From NCBI GenBank assembly GCA_036023115.1, contig JAYKKT010000036.1:4799501-4863500 (forward strand): 64,000 bases of DNA, read 5' to 3'. A model generated the notes under the pieces. The model was not told the origin of the DNA. It was given only the letters and a program-made list of their open reading frames with translations, and did no database searches. A program made the translations under genes and the position numbers. Origin of the DNA: Brasenia schreberi (lineage: Eukaryota; Streptophyta; Magnoliopsida; Nymphaeales; Cabombaceae). Each line of letters opens with the position of its first letter. Position 1 is the first letter of the stretch. This document shows positions 48,300 through 59,783 of the stretch, in pieces.

Positions 48300-49230
48300 T
48301 TTTTCTAACTCACAAAACCAAAACAGGAATAAAGGTAAGGGAAAATTCAAGCCTTAGCCAATCAACACCAATTAGATTCCATGTTCAACCTCTAAAAGCG
48401 TAATCCATGTATGAATATCATGAGTTATATAATTATACACAACCATTTCTTTAGATTCTACAACAAAATTATCCATCTTTTAGCAGATTTTGGGATGCCA
48501 GCCGATTCCGGCAATTGTTGGAGCTGTGTAAGTATGGTATTGAATATTATAGTAGCTTTCAACAAATCAAAACGAGCAATTACTGATAGTTAAGAAATGG
48601 TTTATGCTTGACAGTAATCACTGAAACAATTCCACAAACAATCTGATGTTAATATATGTGGTGAATTCATTAGGAAAAAGCAAAATCAGCTTTTCTTCAT
48701 CCTATGGGTAATCGTTATTTAAAGAAAAGTAGTACAGGAAAGGAAGTGTGAGTTAACAGCACAGATGCCACTATTTTATAAGCACAGAGCGCATAGATTC
48801 ATCAAATGCGGTTCTATCAAAGAGCCGATGATGGAAACTGAAAAGCCAATCCTTGGATTTGAGAAAACGGGTTATTGGTAAACCAGTAAGTTGCAAAATA
48901 CGTAGGTTTTTTTGGAACCAAATCCTCACATGCATGTTATTCCTACTATTCACTAGTATACACAAAGCATCAATGAATAATAACAGTTAGTTGGCAAAGA
49001 GAATCTCAGATATTCGAATATATTCGGCAACAAGATACCCTCCACATTGGAGATGAAAGAATGGATTTGTGGTCTCAAATCTACATGCAACTTTATGGAT
49101 TCTCAACATTGGGAATCCCAATCGTGCGTCAGCGTCAACAGTGACGTATTTGAGGCCTAATTACTTCCCATATCCTGCTTCCAGACACAGAAAGAACAGT
49201 GAAACCAACAATTGATGGTAAAAAGAAAGA
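48300..49230. other. MATH-BTB intron 2, remaining part
   Basis: No exon or element recognised. Confidence 0.4.
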
Positions 49231-49799
49231 ATACCTGGTGAGATGAAGGGGCGCCTATTGACACCAGAAATCGACACTCGAAGAACAAACTTTGCGATGG
49301 GAGGTTGCTCCTTTTTACCTGGTTCCGGGACGAGACGGATGCAGACATGTCGATTCCTCTCCACTGCTAATTGCCTAAAAGCAGAACAAATTATATAATA
49401 AAACAGCACTAATCTCAGTTTCAGCTGCCAAAGCACAAATTTGCTTGTTTTTTCACCATCACCACCATCGAAAAACCAACTATCCCTCAACTCAAACACA
49501 AAGAGAAGCGAATATATGGAGAAAAGATCGAAGAAGGTGTTTTGTCCAGTGGAGCAGCTGTAACATCAAATTCACCGTCTAAGAACACAAAATTTGTTTG
49601 TTTATTCAACACTACCAAAAAACAAACAAACAACCATCACCTGAGACACAAACACAGGGGAGAAAGAATGAATACCAATTCCAAAGGCCGATCCTGAACG
49701 CGTTGGAACACCAGTAAAAGAAAGGAGAGTAGCAATCGACCTTCCACTGGGCGAGCCTAGAGATGGTCTGTACCTTCGAGTCTGAGGTGCCCATGGTTC

Positions 49800-50645
49800 A
49801 CAATAACTGTATAATCCGACTCCTCGTGGTGATGTGGACGATGATTCGCGTTGAATTACAGGAACCACCCTGAAGATGGCGCTTTAATTCATTCTCCTGC
49901 TTGCCTTTCAGGCCTTCTTCGGCATGAAGGAAAGTTGACGGCCTTTTGTGGAAAGGTGGCACCTTTCTATTTCCCAACTTTCCTTGTCGAGCATGCACTC
50001 TCGCTGCAGTGATCAGCAGATGTGGCGCAACATACGAGAGAGAGAGAGAAAGAGACGTTTATAGTAATTGTGGAAAAGTGTTTACAAAAATTAGTAAAAG
50101 AGGCTAGTATGACGTAAAATCCACGAATAAAAATCTAGGGGACTGACTGACACTCAATTACAGAGAACGCTTAGTCATAGTTTGATTGGTTGTAGTATAA
50201 GAACACCGCACTTAATCCTCATCGCTTGATGGTTTATAGTATAAGTACGTCATTTAAAGACGAACATACTCAAGTAAGAGAAGGCCATTATTTTGGAGAT
50301 TTACAGTTCAGCTTTATTGAATAGGTCACTAAGTTAGGCCTAGAAGTATGGATAAGTCCTAACTTCCAATAAAGAAATCACTGATCATTTGCATTCGAAG
50401 GTCATCATCAAATACTGTTTGGCAATTCACGACCGGATTCTTTTAGTTTTGGTATTATCGGTGGTTGCACCGATTGGCAGCACAGAGGATAAGTCTGTCA
50501 TATTGTAAACAGATGATTTTAGCCCTACTACAATAATTACCTACTCATGATTCATGGATAACGAACTATACGGAACAGCTATTGTTTGAATCATGATTAA
50601 CCCTTGCTGTTGAAACTTATCATAAGCCCCAAATTAGTTTTCATT
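49800..50645. other. MATH-BTB upstream flank and intergenic DNA
   Basis: 5' flank of the minus-strand gene starting at 49794. A GA run lies at 50036-50053. No further gene recognised. Confidence 0.4.
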
Positions 50646-50647
50646 GA

Positions 50648-50960
50648 CAATAACAACAAAGTCTTTTCCAATACTAGACGGTATGGATTTTTTTGTTTGC
50701 ATAGAGTTTGATCACATGTTATACTAATAGTTACCTCAACATAAGCTAAATTTCTTCCAACACACTAATAGTTACCTCAACATAAGCTAAATTTCTTCCA
50801 ACACTTTTGTGGTCTTCTTTTTTCTCTTTTAACATTTTAGTTTCTCGTATTTTTTTACTACAATTTCTTTTAGTCATTTTCTACTAATACATAATTATTA
50901 TTCACACACTTTTTTTTTACTAAAATGATGTTTTCTAAACCATATTAAAGGGTGAAAGGA
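50648..50960 (-). mobile_element. Degenerate 3' fragment of an RTE LINE with a short tandem repeat
   Basis: Plus-strand CAATAACAACAAAGTCTTTTCC, ATACTAGACGG and GTTACCTCAACATAAGC resemble the LINE 3' end. A 43-bp unit (CTAATAGTTACCTCAACATA ...) is present twice at about 50722-50807. Confidence 0.6.
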
Positions 50961-51238
50961 GAGGAGAAAATGACGAGACATGAGACAGTGAAATGCAGGA
51001 GCGAGAAAGAGAAAACAAGCTACAAGCTATAAGATGAGAAAGAAAGAGAGACGCATGAACTCTCAGGAGCAGGTTTGGAAAAAAAAGTCACTCATGCATC
51101 TAATAAAAAGAGATGTATGAATAATAATCTCTAATGTTATCATGGGCAAAGGTTAGCGTGGAGGTGGGAGGGGGGGCCTTTCTAGTTCTACCCATGCTGA
51201 ACATCGGGAGCTGATATTTTCTTTGTTGATGATAATAC
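50961..51238. other. Intergenic, no gene recognised
   Basis: AG-rich DNA with a GGTGGGAGGGGGGG stretch near 51165. Confidence 0.4.
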
Positions 51239-51319
51239 TCAGTGGCAGATCTAGAAACTCTTTTCTTTTAAGGGCAAATAGCCCCTCAAATGGTTTTGGG
51301 TGGGGCTCCCCGGCTCCAT
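51239..51319. mobile_element. Short AGTGGCAGATCTAGA element with 9-bp target duplication
   Basis: TGATAATAC occurs at 51230-51238 and 51320-51328, exactly flanking an 81-bp unit that starts TCAGTGGCAGATCTAGAAAC. The unit start matches the left end of the MITE at 40352. The right end is not conserved. Confidence 0.55.
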
Positions 51320-51464
51320 TGATAATACCCAACTCGAGTTCAAACATATGATAAGCCAGATTCTGTTCATTTGCGTCGTCACTCCTACAGAAAATGAGAA
51401 AGTTCAGCTCTTACCTCATTTCTATAAGATTGGCTTGTCCTAAGTCGATCAAGAAAACACAGGC

Positions 51465-51725
51465 TTAGCTCACCTTGTTTTGTTGCTCACCCGTAATAAA
51501 GCTACCTGCAAAATACATGCCAAGCATCTGCAATGGAAGTTTACGATCAGTTTGATCCACTAGGACCTGGATTGTTTGTTCAAAACTGCTAGACTTCTTG
51601 GCACCCAGACCGTTATCACTGGTAGGGCTCTCTGACGCGCCTACTCGAAGGTGGCGATTTCGATTATTCGGGGATTGTATGCGTGTTTGTGCATTGTACG
51701 CTCGTGCGAGGCTTCGTCCTCCCAT
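51465..51725 (-). CDS. Hypothetical first exon of an unrecognised gene
   Basis: From ATG at 51725 the frame reads MGGRSLARAYNAQTR, ESPTSDNGLGAKK, FEQTIQVLVDQTDRKLP and MLGMYFAGSFITGEQ. The following AACAAG|GTGAGC at 51470-51475 is a very good splice donor, and a further AAATGAG|GTAAGAG donor lies at about 51415 with CTTAG and TGTAG acceptors nearby. I could not build a frame through these small exons and do not recognise the protein. It lies 0.5 kb downstream of the CAO stop on the same strand. Confidence 0.3.
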   Translation of the reverse strand: MGGRSLARAYNAQTRIQSPNNRNRHLRVGASESPTSDNGLGAKKSSSFEQTIQVLVDQTDRKLPLQMLGMYFAGSFITGEQQNKVS

Positions 51726-51729
51726 TGTT

Positions 51730-52221
51730 AAAAAAATTGCTGAGTTTTCTCAATAAATATCGTTCCATGATGTATTACTGCATATAAATGCATTCTTGTG
51801 AAACAGAGAACTATCACACTAATCAGAGCAAGTAATACAAAGTATTTAAGAAGGTTAGTCATACTCTTGATTGGTAATTATCAAATTTCATTATCACAAA
51901 GAAAGCATACCCATTAGCTAGTCCAAGTACAAAGGGAAACAAACAGTTTGATCTTCCAACAAAAATAGAGGGAGAAGAAAAAAGAAGAGGAAAATCAGGC
52001 TGCGCACTGTACATCAAAATTACTCGAGACACTAAAGAGGTAAACCATTTGCAGATCTCATCATATACAGATTCTTTGAGTAGAATATGCTTGTGCACCC
52101 CAACAAAGGGTGTTGAGAACTCCTCTATGAATCACTCCAATTCGGAGGTAGGCAAATCCAGTGGTTGTGCAGTTTGCCGGAGCTAATGGAGAAAGTATCG
52201 AACCCCTCTCATGCATTGTAT
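51730..52221. other. CAO 3' flank / 3' UTR
   Basis: AT-rich downstream sequence of the CAO gene. An open frame at 51859-52098 has no recognisable domain. No poly-A signal chosen. Confidence 0.4.
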
Positions 52222-55200
52222 TTACTCCGTCGACTTGTCGAAAGGAAGCTTCTTGCTACCTCTTTCAAGTGCATCTCTCCATATTCTGTACCTTATACCA
52301 AGCTTATCATATCCCACCGGCCAGTTCCAAATATTTTCCCCGTTAAGCATCCTCTCTTGCTGACCTTCCACAAGCCTTAGATCCTCATTCAAGACCTGCA
52401 TATGTTGTCCAATTAGATACCACACTAGATTAGATTTTTCAATGGGTAAGTGCATAAGATGGTTAAGAATTACATTTCTGATAAAATTTGGTGCAATCAA
52501 ATTTGCATGGTTCTATATTAAGATTCTTCTTGTTTCTTCTCTAACATTGGAAGGCTCCTTTTCCTACTAAATGTGTGTGTGTAATGAACATACATACTAC
52601 CCTTGGTTTTCTTCTGAAAAATGGAAAAGAACTCACCTTCTCTGCGAAATGCTTCCACAAGATGTTCATGAAGGGGACGTGCTTGAGCAGCGGGGCGAAG
52701 TCCAATGACATCCTGTACAACAGACGCGTTTTGTTCCGGGATGAAGGCAGACATACATGGAGTTGATGCAGATGAGTGGAGCACTGCCTTATATTCTCTC
52801 CCTCCAACTTCCCTGGCTTGGAAATGCCGATGGTTGATATTACCATACAAGGTGGCCGAAACTCCATGTTGATGGGATAGGGATCCCAGTAGCCTTGCAG
52901 CCCATTTGCTGGTGTTAGAAACTTGACCAGGCTGCACAGCAACATCAGTATATGCAATCAATCTCATAAAACACGTCGCTCAAGTTTCTTAGCTTCCAAT
53001 TAAATTTAAATAAGGTTTGCATGTGGAAGTTGAGACAAGTCGGCTTACTCTTTCCATGGATATATATGAGCAGAGGCCACAGCATGCCAATTTTCATTTC
53101 AAAGAGAAAAGACAAAACATGACCAGAGAGCATACCTTGGTACTCTCCATCCTTTCGCAAAGGTTGTTGTGTGAGTGAAGGGTGCATGCGCGAGATCGAG
53201 CAGATTATCCACAAGCAACCCATGTTCAATCGGCAGCTCCATAGTTATCTGAAAGTATTAGTGTCAACATACACACATGAAGAATAGAATAGAATCACAC
53301 ATTTATAAGTTCTTTACAAGCAACCCATGTTCAATCGGCAGCTCCATAGTTATCTGAAAGTATTAGTGTCAACATACACACATGAAGAATAGAATAGAAT
53401 CACACATTTATAAGTTCTTTCCAACTGAATTTCAAGGAATATCTTGTACTACCAGAGTACGCAAGACAGCCAAACACACATGGAATACGATAAAAGCATT
53501 CCTACACACTAAAATTTAACGTAGTTGATTTAGTAAATCAAAAGATTTCGATTCACCACCCTACCTGAGCATGGACGATGAATCCAGGTGGAGGCTTCAG
53601 AGAAGGAAGAGTGGATGAAGGAGGGGAATCACCAGGCCAGATCCAAACAAACCCATCCTCTTCAAAGCATGGCAAAGATCTTAATCGAATATCCAGCAAT
53701 CTTGTCGATGGCATTTTCCGGCATTTCCCATCAGTTGAGTACTCCCAACCTGAAATGCCACAAAGGAGCTTGTGGGTCATCGACCATAAAGAATTTTGGT
53801 GTTAATAAGAATCTTAGGAGCTGCTTGTTAACATTAACTTTGCCCTTTTCCAGTATGCACAAGAATTTTGAAATAGTTCCAGTCATGGTTTTCATGCAAG
53901 ACTTATTCCTATAGCAGTCGGCAGCCACGACACAAAGCTTCATGTAATAACAGCTCTAACTTTACCGGAATGATGTTTTTCTACTTTACTCACCATGGTA
54001 AGGGCACTGGATTTGTCCATCAATTACAGAGCCGAGATGAAGTGGGCAAGCTCGATGAGCACATGTATTTTGGACACAACCTACTTCCCCACCCTTCCCG
54101 CGGAACAACACCCATGGCTCCTCAAAGCACTCCACTGGAATCTGAACTCAGTAAGCAGGATATAATATCACTATCATCACCAGTATTAGAGGTAAATATC
54201 AAGAATCTATATATCAGAAAATCTCACTATAGCAAGCGTGATCACAATGCACCTAGCCTTCAACAGCTACTTAATGCACAAAGCTGACACTGATATCAAA
54301 ACATTTATACAGAAAGCACCTTCGTGACATTGCTAGAATATATGTAGATTTAAAGATATAAACAACCATCAGCAAATGTTAGTGTTTCTAGAGTTTCTCC
54401 CTGTTAAGTTTTCTTTAGCTTTAAGAGTCCTAGAAACCAAATGAGAGACTCCCTACTCATTAAGGAAACCTAATATATATAAGGTTACAAAGTCTATGAT
54501 CTGAGGTGACTCTTTGGTTTGGTTTTGGTTGAGAAGGTGAGAGAATTTTTCATTCGTTTATGTTGCTACCCATTAGAATAACAAGATCTTTCCTTTCCTG
54601 TGGACATAGGAGCAGATCGATTCCCACTCTGGAACACATTATTGATGCATTCATTTTTTACCTCTCGTTATTCATCTTCTTTGTCAATTTGTGTTTTGCT
54701 TCGTTTTGTATTGGATTATTGCCCTTTTGGTTCTCTCTGAAAAGGAAAAAAGGAAATGGAATAATCCAAGCTGATTTCCAGTCTCTCAGAAGTCTCAAGC
54801 AGCATATTTGATTATAATGTTTTTCTCGAGCTGATTGAAAGAATTAGATAGAATGCTCTAATGAATAGAAGGCTACATGTTCAAGGAAAATCAATTATTG
54901 ATGGTGAAATAAGCTTAATTTGGTAATAAAAAAAGTAAATACCATGTTATCATCTTTAAGATCTTCTGAGAAAGCCACCGGATACCAGTAATTCTTTAAT
55001 CTGGGATGATATGACTGAACGGGTCCAGAGACATTCAAACCTTTCTTTCTGTTCCCTTGTTTGACTGCTTGTGATGCTGATGAAGTGCTTGGCAAGAGTG
55101 CCAAGCGATCAGATTCCTGAGGTGGTTCTCGCACTAATTGATCACCCATCAACTCCTCTATGTAGGCTACCTTTTCCAAAGCAACCGAAACCCTTGCTTC

Positions 55201-56827
55201 TGATATGTGAACCTGTTCTCCATTAAAAGTTAACATTAAGCGCACTTCAATAAATGAAAAAAATAGTACCTGAGCATTGCTGAATCAAGCTAAACCTGCT
55301 TGTGGGCTTCTGCAAGATCGTCCTGCAGGTGTGCGAGCTCTTTCTTCATTGTGTCGATCATCTTCAAGTCACGGGCTAATGGGTTTAGGACATCTACCAC
55401 CTTTAATTCAGAAACTCAGGTTAGATGGCTTTCATATATACAGGTAGAAGCTGCATATATGCGTCGAATTGAAAAAATTGCTGTGCTGTTTACATATGAT
55501 CAGGACATGTGCCTCTGTATTTGTGACTAAGTTCTAAGATAGAGATTTAATATTCCTGCTTTGACTATTGAAAACTCACATTTATCCAAACTTAAACAAT
55601 TTAAAGCACGTCATTTGGCAGAGAATGAATACACCGTTCGACAATCAAACCAGGATTAGTGAAACCCCGCAGGCCTAGTCTTTAGAGACAAAATTCCGGC
55701 TTGATTTGCAGAACCACATAATTCTTTGTGCTTTCGACAACCATATTTGACAGAGTACTGAGGTGAATTATTTGAAATTAATCTACCCCTTAATAAAACC
55801 ATTACAGGAAGTCATGAACTAAAGAATTTTGCACGCGATACTCCATACAGAACACTTAGTGAATCACACTTGAGTAACTTAGAAGTATAATTCATTACAA
55901 GAGACTACGAACTACAAAATTATGCAGGGCTCATATTCTATTGTGGTACTTATTACAAAGCACTCACAGAATCAAATTTGAATAATTTTAGAAGTACTTT
56001 GTTTGTTCAAGGAAAGGTTTTTCATTAGAATTTTCAAAAAACTGCATCCTTGATCCGATTAAACAGCCGAAGTGTAAGAAACTGTACCGGGAAAAGATCT
56101 CTTCTCCATAAGAACTTTCCAGAGACTGCATCATTTGTTTGGAAAATAACTAGTGTGGCTGTAAGAAAATATACCCGGAAAAGGTTCTCTGAGGAAAGAC
56201 TGTCACAACCATTTTCCAACAATAGCATCATTTGTTTGAAATGAACTCATTTGATCACATCCTCAATAAATTTAAAACTGCATCACTTGTTTGCAATCAA
56301 TTAGTGGGACTGTGCCAAACTATACAAAGAACATATTGATCGCTATTAATTTACCAACAAAAGCAACATGAACTCCACACACTTCACATCAAACGCTCAC
56401 CTTGTCATGAAGCAACATGATGGTGAGAACATCCTGGCGTGCACGCCAATCGCAATATTGAAGGTCGTAGAGAGCGATTTCGAGAGCCTGGTTCACGTCT
56501 AAGAACTTGCCCTTCGACGGTGGCGCTCTGGGCCTAGGGTCCTCCACATCAAACAGAGGCCGCCACACGTTCTTCTTCTCTAAACTGCCACCATCAACCT
56601 CACCTAACATAGCAACCACACCGAACCCACCCTCTCTTCCTCCCTGCATTCACAAAATCCCAATCTCTTTATCAAAACAAAGACCAGAAATCAAAGAAAA
56701 AAAAAACTCATTAAAACAATCACTCAAAAACTTGAGATGGGTTTACTGTGATCACCTTCCTCAGACAGAAACGAGTAGATCTGCAGGGAGTTATCGGCAG
56801 AGATAGAGCTGTCAGTAAGGTGGTCAT
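52222..56827 (-). CDS. CAO: Chlorophyllide a oxygenase (chlorophyll b synthesis)
   Basis: Nine exons: 56756-56827, 56401-56643, 55296-55400, 54943-55212, 53994-54141, 53565-53749, 53136-53248, 52637-52931, 52222-52395. All are GT-AG and in frame, 1605 bp, 534 residues, close to the Arabidopsis enzyme (about 536). It converts chlorophyllide a to b in plastid membranes using O2 and reduced ferredoxin. Residues 1 to about 40 look like a transit peptide. The regulatory A domain includes [19 protein letters not shown] and [12 protein letters not shown] linker with coiled-coil character follows. The catalytic domain begins at [12 protein letters not shown]. Rieske ligands are Cys257, His259 (CAHRAC) and Cys276, His279 (CPYHG). 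The mononuclear iron site is DLAHAPFTH (Asp359, His362, His367) after VDN. The C-terminus has [17 protein letters not shown] and NIWNWPV. Nothing is missing. An exact 105-bp tandem copy overlaps the start of exon 7. Confidence 0.95.
53211..53420. repeat. Exact 105-bp tandem duplication over the CAO exon 7 acceptor
   Basis: 53211-53315 and 53316-53420 look identical base for base. Each contains 38 bp of exon 7, the acceptor TACTTTCAG and 67 bp of intron 6. The copy farther upstream in the gene (53316-53353) is therefore a second exon-7 start. Confidence 0.95.
53318..53353 (-). CDS. Candidate duplicated microexon of CAO (36 nt, in frame)
   Basis: At the duplication junction the exon copy runs into intron sequence and creates CTT|GTAAAG, a plausible donor. 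Using the copied acceptor, this gives exactly 36 nt ([12 protein letters not shown]) in phase 0 at both ends. Inclusion would repeat those 12 residues before the Fe site without a frameshift. Reading through without the new donor meets a stop after VKNL. Whether it is spliced in is unknown. Confidence 0.35.
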
Positions 56828-57180
56828 TGCGTGACAGAGAGAGAAGAAGAGTAGAGGTGAGATGCAAAGGACGGGGGAGGGAGCGTTTTGATTGTTCGGT
56901 TGCTTGGAGATAAGAGGTGAAGAGGTGACCCGCGATCTGGGTAGTCCTTCCAGAGTGTGACACGTGTGTCCACGTGGAGAGGGGAAAGCCACAAGCTGCG
57001 CCATACAAGGCTTCTCTCTGCCACATCGGGTTGGTTTTTCTCTCGATATGGTGATGACAACGTTTTTTGTTGGATTTGATGGCAATCTATGTGCCGAGCT
57101 ACATGGAGAGCGAATTTAACAGTGTGCCCCGCACGCGGGTACAAGCTTTTACATATGGTCAGCACACAGTTTCTGATCGA
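56828..57180. promoter_or_regulatory. CAO promoter region
   Basis: 5' flank of the minus-strand CAO start. It includes CACGTG-containing sequence (GACACGTGTGTCCACGTGGA on the plus strand, about 56959-56978), i.e. two ACGT cores 10 bp apart. These are G-box-type sites bound by bZIP and bHLH factors such as HY5 and PIFs, which control light-responsive chlorophyll genes (family knowledge). Actual use is inference. Confidence 0.5.
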
Positions 57181-57321
57181 ACCTACACGGGTTTTTGGGC
57201 ATTTGATAACCGATTTGACCCGATCACTCCGCTAGTATCATAGATCGGGGTTGAAGGTAACAGGGATAGGGCTGTGTATAAGGTAGGAATGGGGTGCGTG
57301 CACACACACATATATATACAC

Positions 57322-57361
<40 letters not shown>

Positions 57362-57594
57362 AGAGTGTGTGTGTGAGAGCTGTAACACAACCTCTCTTTC
57401 TAGACATTGTTTGATCATCACCATCGTTCGTCTGATCAATCGGACGGTACTGATCAAGGCACTTACTCTGCATCACATTGATCCTTGTGTCAATATTTAG
57501 AGGGGCTTGATTTGTATCGTCTTACTGATCACACGAACAGTACAAACAATCTAGTAGAGTCTCACATTGAAGGGTGTCTAGCAACTCTCAATTT

Positions 57595-57666
<72 letters not shown>

Positions 57667-57690
57667 TGAAAGTTACTAGGCACATTTTTA
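57181..57690. repeat. Microsatellites and an (AT)n-centred inverted repeat
   Basis: (AT)n lies at 57327-57358. At 57568-57690 GTGTCTAGCAACTCTCAATTTTT, a 65-bp (AT)n core, and AAATTGAAAGTTACTAGGCAC form an imperfect palindrome that could fold as one hairpin. Confidence 0.7.
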
Positions 57691-57895
57691 TACCAAACTT
57701 TACTAAATGATTTGTGTTGTTCATGAAATTGCACTCATCATCACCACCGTTCGTCTCATCAATTGATTGATGTCATTTAATATACTTGAGTATATTAAAT
57801 GTGACACAGAATTGAAGTCTTGATCATCACCATTCGATTGATTACATATACGATGATGATGAACAAGCAATGTCTAGCATTAGAGGCCGTCTAAC

Positions 57896-57962
<67 letters not shown>
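57691..57962. repeat. Intergenic repeat with (CT)n-(AT)n tail
   Basis: GATCATCACC.TCGTTCGTC motifs recur at about 57412 and 57738, suggesting two related units. The second ends in (CT)n 57899-57929 and (AT)n 57930-57962. Confidence 0.6.
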
Positions 57963-57966
<4 letters not shown>

Positions 57967-57969
57967 TAT

Positions 57970-58142
57970 AGTGATGGATATAAAAACTCCTTTAGGGTGA
58001 GATGAATAACCCTTCAAATGGTTGAGAGTGGGGTGAACCATGTATTATAGCTCATTGATGATTAATGAGTTATAGACTTTAAGTTGATTTTCGAAATTTG
58101 GAGCGGGAACACCCTGCCTCAGCTCAATATAGATGTGTCACT
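57970..58142. mobile_element. Diverged relative of the AGTGGCGGATCTA MITE
   Basis: The left AGTGATGGATATA faces the right TAGATGTGTCACT. Internal CCTTCAAATGGTTGAGAGTGGGG resembles CCCTCAAATGGTTTTGGGTGGGG in the 51.24 kb unit, and the right part GCTCAATATAGATG resembles TCTCAATGTAGATC in the 40.35 kb unit. Confidence 0.5.
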
Positions 58143-58149
58143 CTCTCTC

Positions 58150-58860
<711 letters not shown>

Positions 58861-59360
58861 TAGGGATGTTCATTGGAAAGAGATCCTCCGTTGATTTAGA
58901 GAGTGAAAACGAGAACGGGAACAAGGAGAACAAAAAAATCCCCAACAAAGATCAGAACGAGACCGGAGATAGTAGATCCCCGTCTTACAAACCCACCTCC
59001 AACCCCTTCTCCCATTAGTTCTATAAGGTTAAATCCACTTGAAAATAAGACAAACTAATGCATGATAATAAATAAAGAGTACCATCTCGTTTTGGAATTC
59101 ATTTTCGTTGTTTCACCCATTCATTCGTATAAATAAATTAAGGTTTCATGTGACAAACTAATGCATGATAATAAATAAAGAGTATCATCTCTTTCTCGAA
59201 TTCATTTTCGTTTCACCCATTCATTCGTATAAATAAATTAAGGTTTAATGTCAGATATACATGATTGAGTATTCCTTATCCTCGAGTCTCCACGGAACCC
59301 ATAAGCAGGAACGATTGCATGAACAAAGTCCCCATCCCACCCCGCCCATCAACATCCCTA
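58861..59360. mobile_element. hAT-like MITE, 500 bp, with internal 103-bp duplication
   Basis: The left end TAGGGATGTT and the right end AACATCCCTA are perfect 10-bp inverted repeats. The right subterminal part (CATCCCACCCCGCCCATCAA) is the G/C-rich tract often seen in plant hAT elements. Inside, a unit starting GACAAACTAATGCATGATAA occurs at 59049 and 59152. No 8-bp target duplication is visible, so boundaries may be off by a few bases. Confidence 0.5.
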
Positions 59361-59783
59361 AGCTAACCAGAATCTTTTCGTGTCATGTTTGGTGCCACGA
59401 AGTACACATCATTTCGTCGTGTCACAGTTCCCACAAACACATAATTTTCATGTCAGATATTCAACGCGTCACCATATTTCATGTCATGTTCTAAACACAG
59501 TTAACAATTTGTACTCTGGGTCATGTTCTCAACGCCTCATCACATTTAATGTCTCAAAAAGGTCAAAAGAACTAACGGGGAAAGCTTCTTTAGACTAAAC
59601 AAATACTGCCATAATCTAGTGGCCACAACAAGTGTATTTGTCGCCAAAACAACCTAACTCCCATTATAGCCACTTTACAGGCTAAATTACTGAAAATTTT
59701 CATTGTTTTAATACCAAAACAGACGGTGGCGCATTGTAGAAGAAGGCAAATCAACGTGAGAAGCGAAGGCCTCCTCTTGGTCA
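59361..59783. other. KH gene 3' flank
   Basis: Downstream of the KH stop codon. Probably 3' UTR near 59600-59783, otherwise intergenic. Confidence 0.4.

Larger units (their letters stand above)
45940..49794 (-). pseudogene. MATH-BTB/POZ protein gene with premature stops
   Basis: Exons 49676-49794 (MGTSDSKVQTISRLAQWKVD ... IGLWNW), 49235-49374 (VERNRHVCIRLVPEPGK ... AKFVLRVSI) and 46640-46755 (DDFLWPIDATTYGRYIID, VEFLDLK) join in frame and form a MATH-like domain. Exon 4 starts at 46534 (GGEATPAWYTEGPM) and meets a TAA at 46490. The same frame continues with the BTB domain (CLSRMLHEGIHADITI, LSASSPVFESVF, LHNLKERESS), then a BACK-like ACGESLLEDINSSNVLERL. A second TAA at 46067 replaces the expected Lys, and a frameshift precedes the remnant VEMFQEGLNV. 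Intact relatives (At1g55760 type) are about 330 residues and act as CUL3 substrate adaptors. Intron 2 (2.5 kb) holds a LINE piece. The BTB half could still be made from an internal ATG at 46483. Confidence 0.8.

Noticed and set aside
53578..54287. Plus-strand frames of 75-108 codons
   Set aside because: Antisense shadows of CAO exons 5 and 6.
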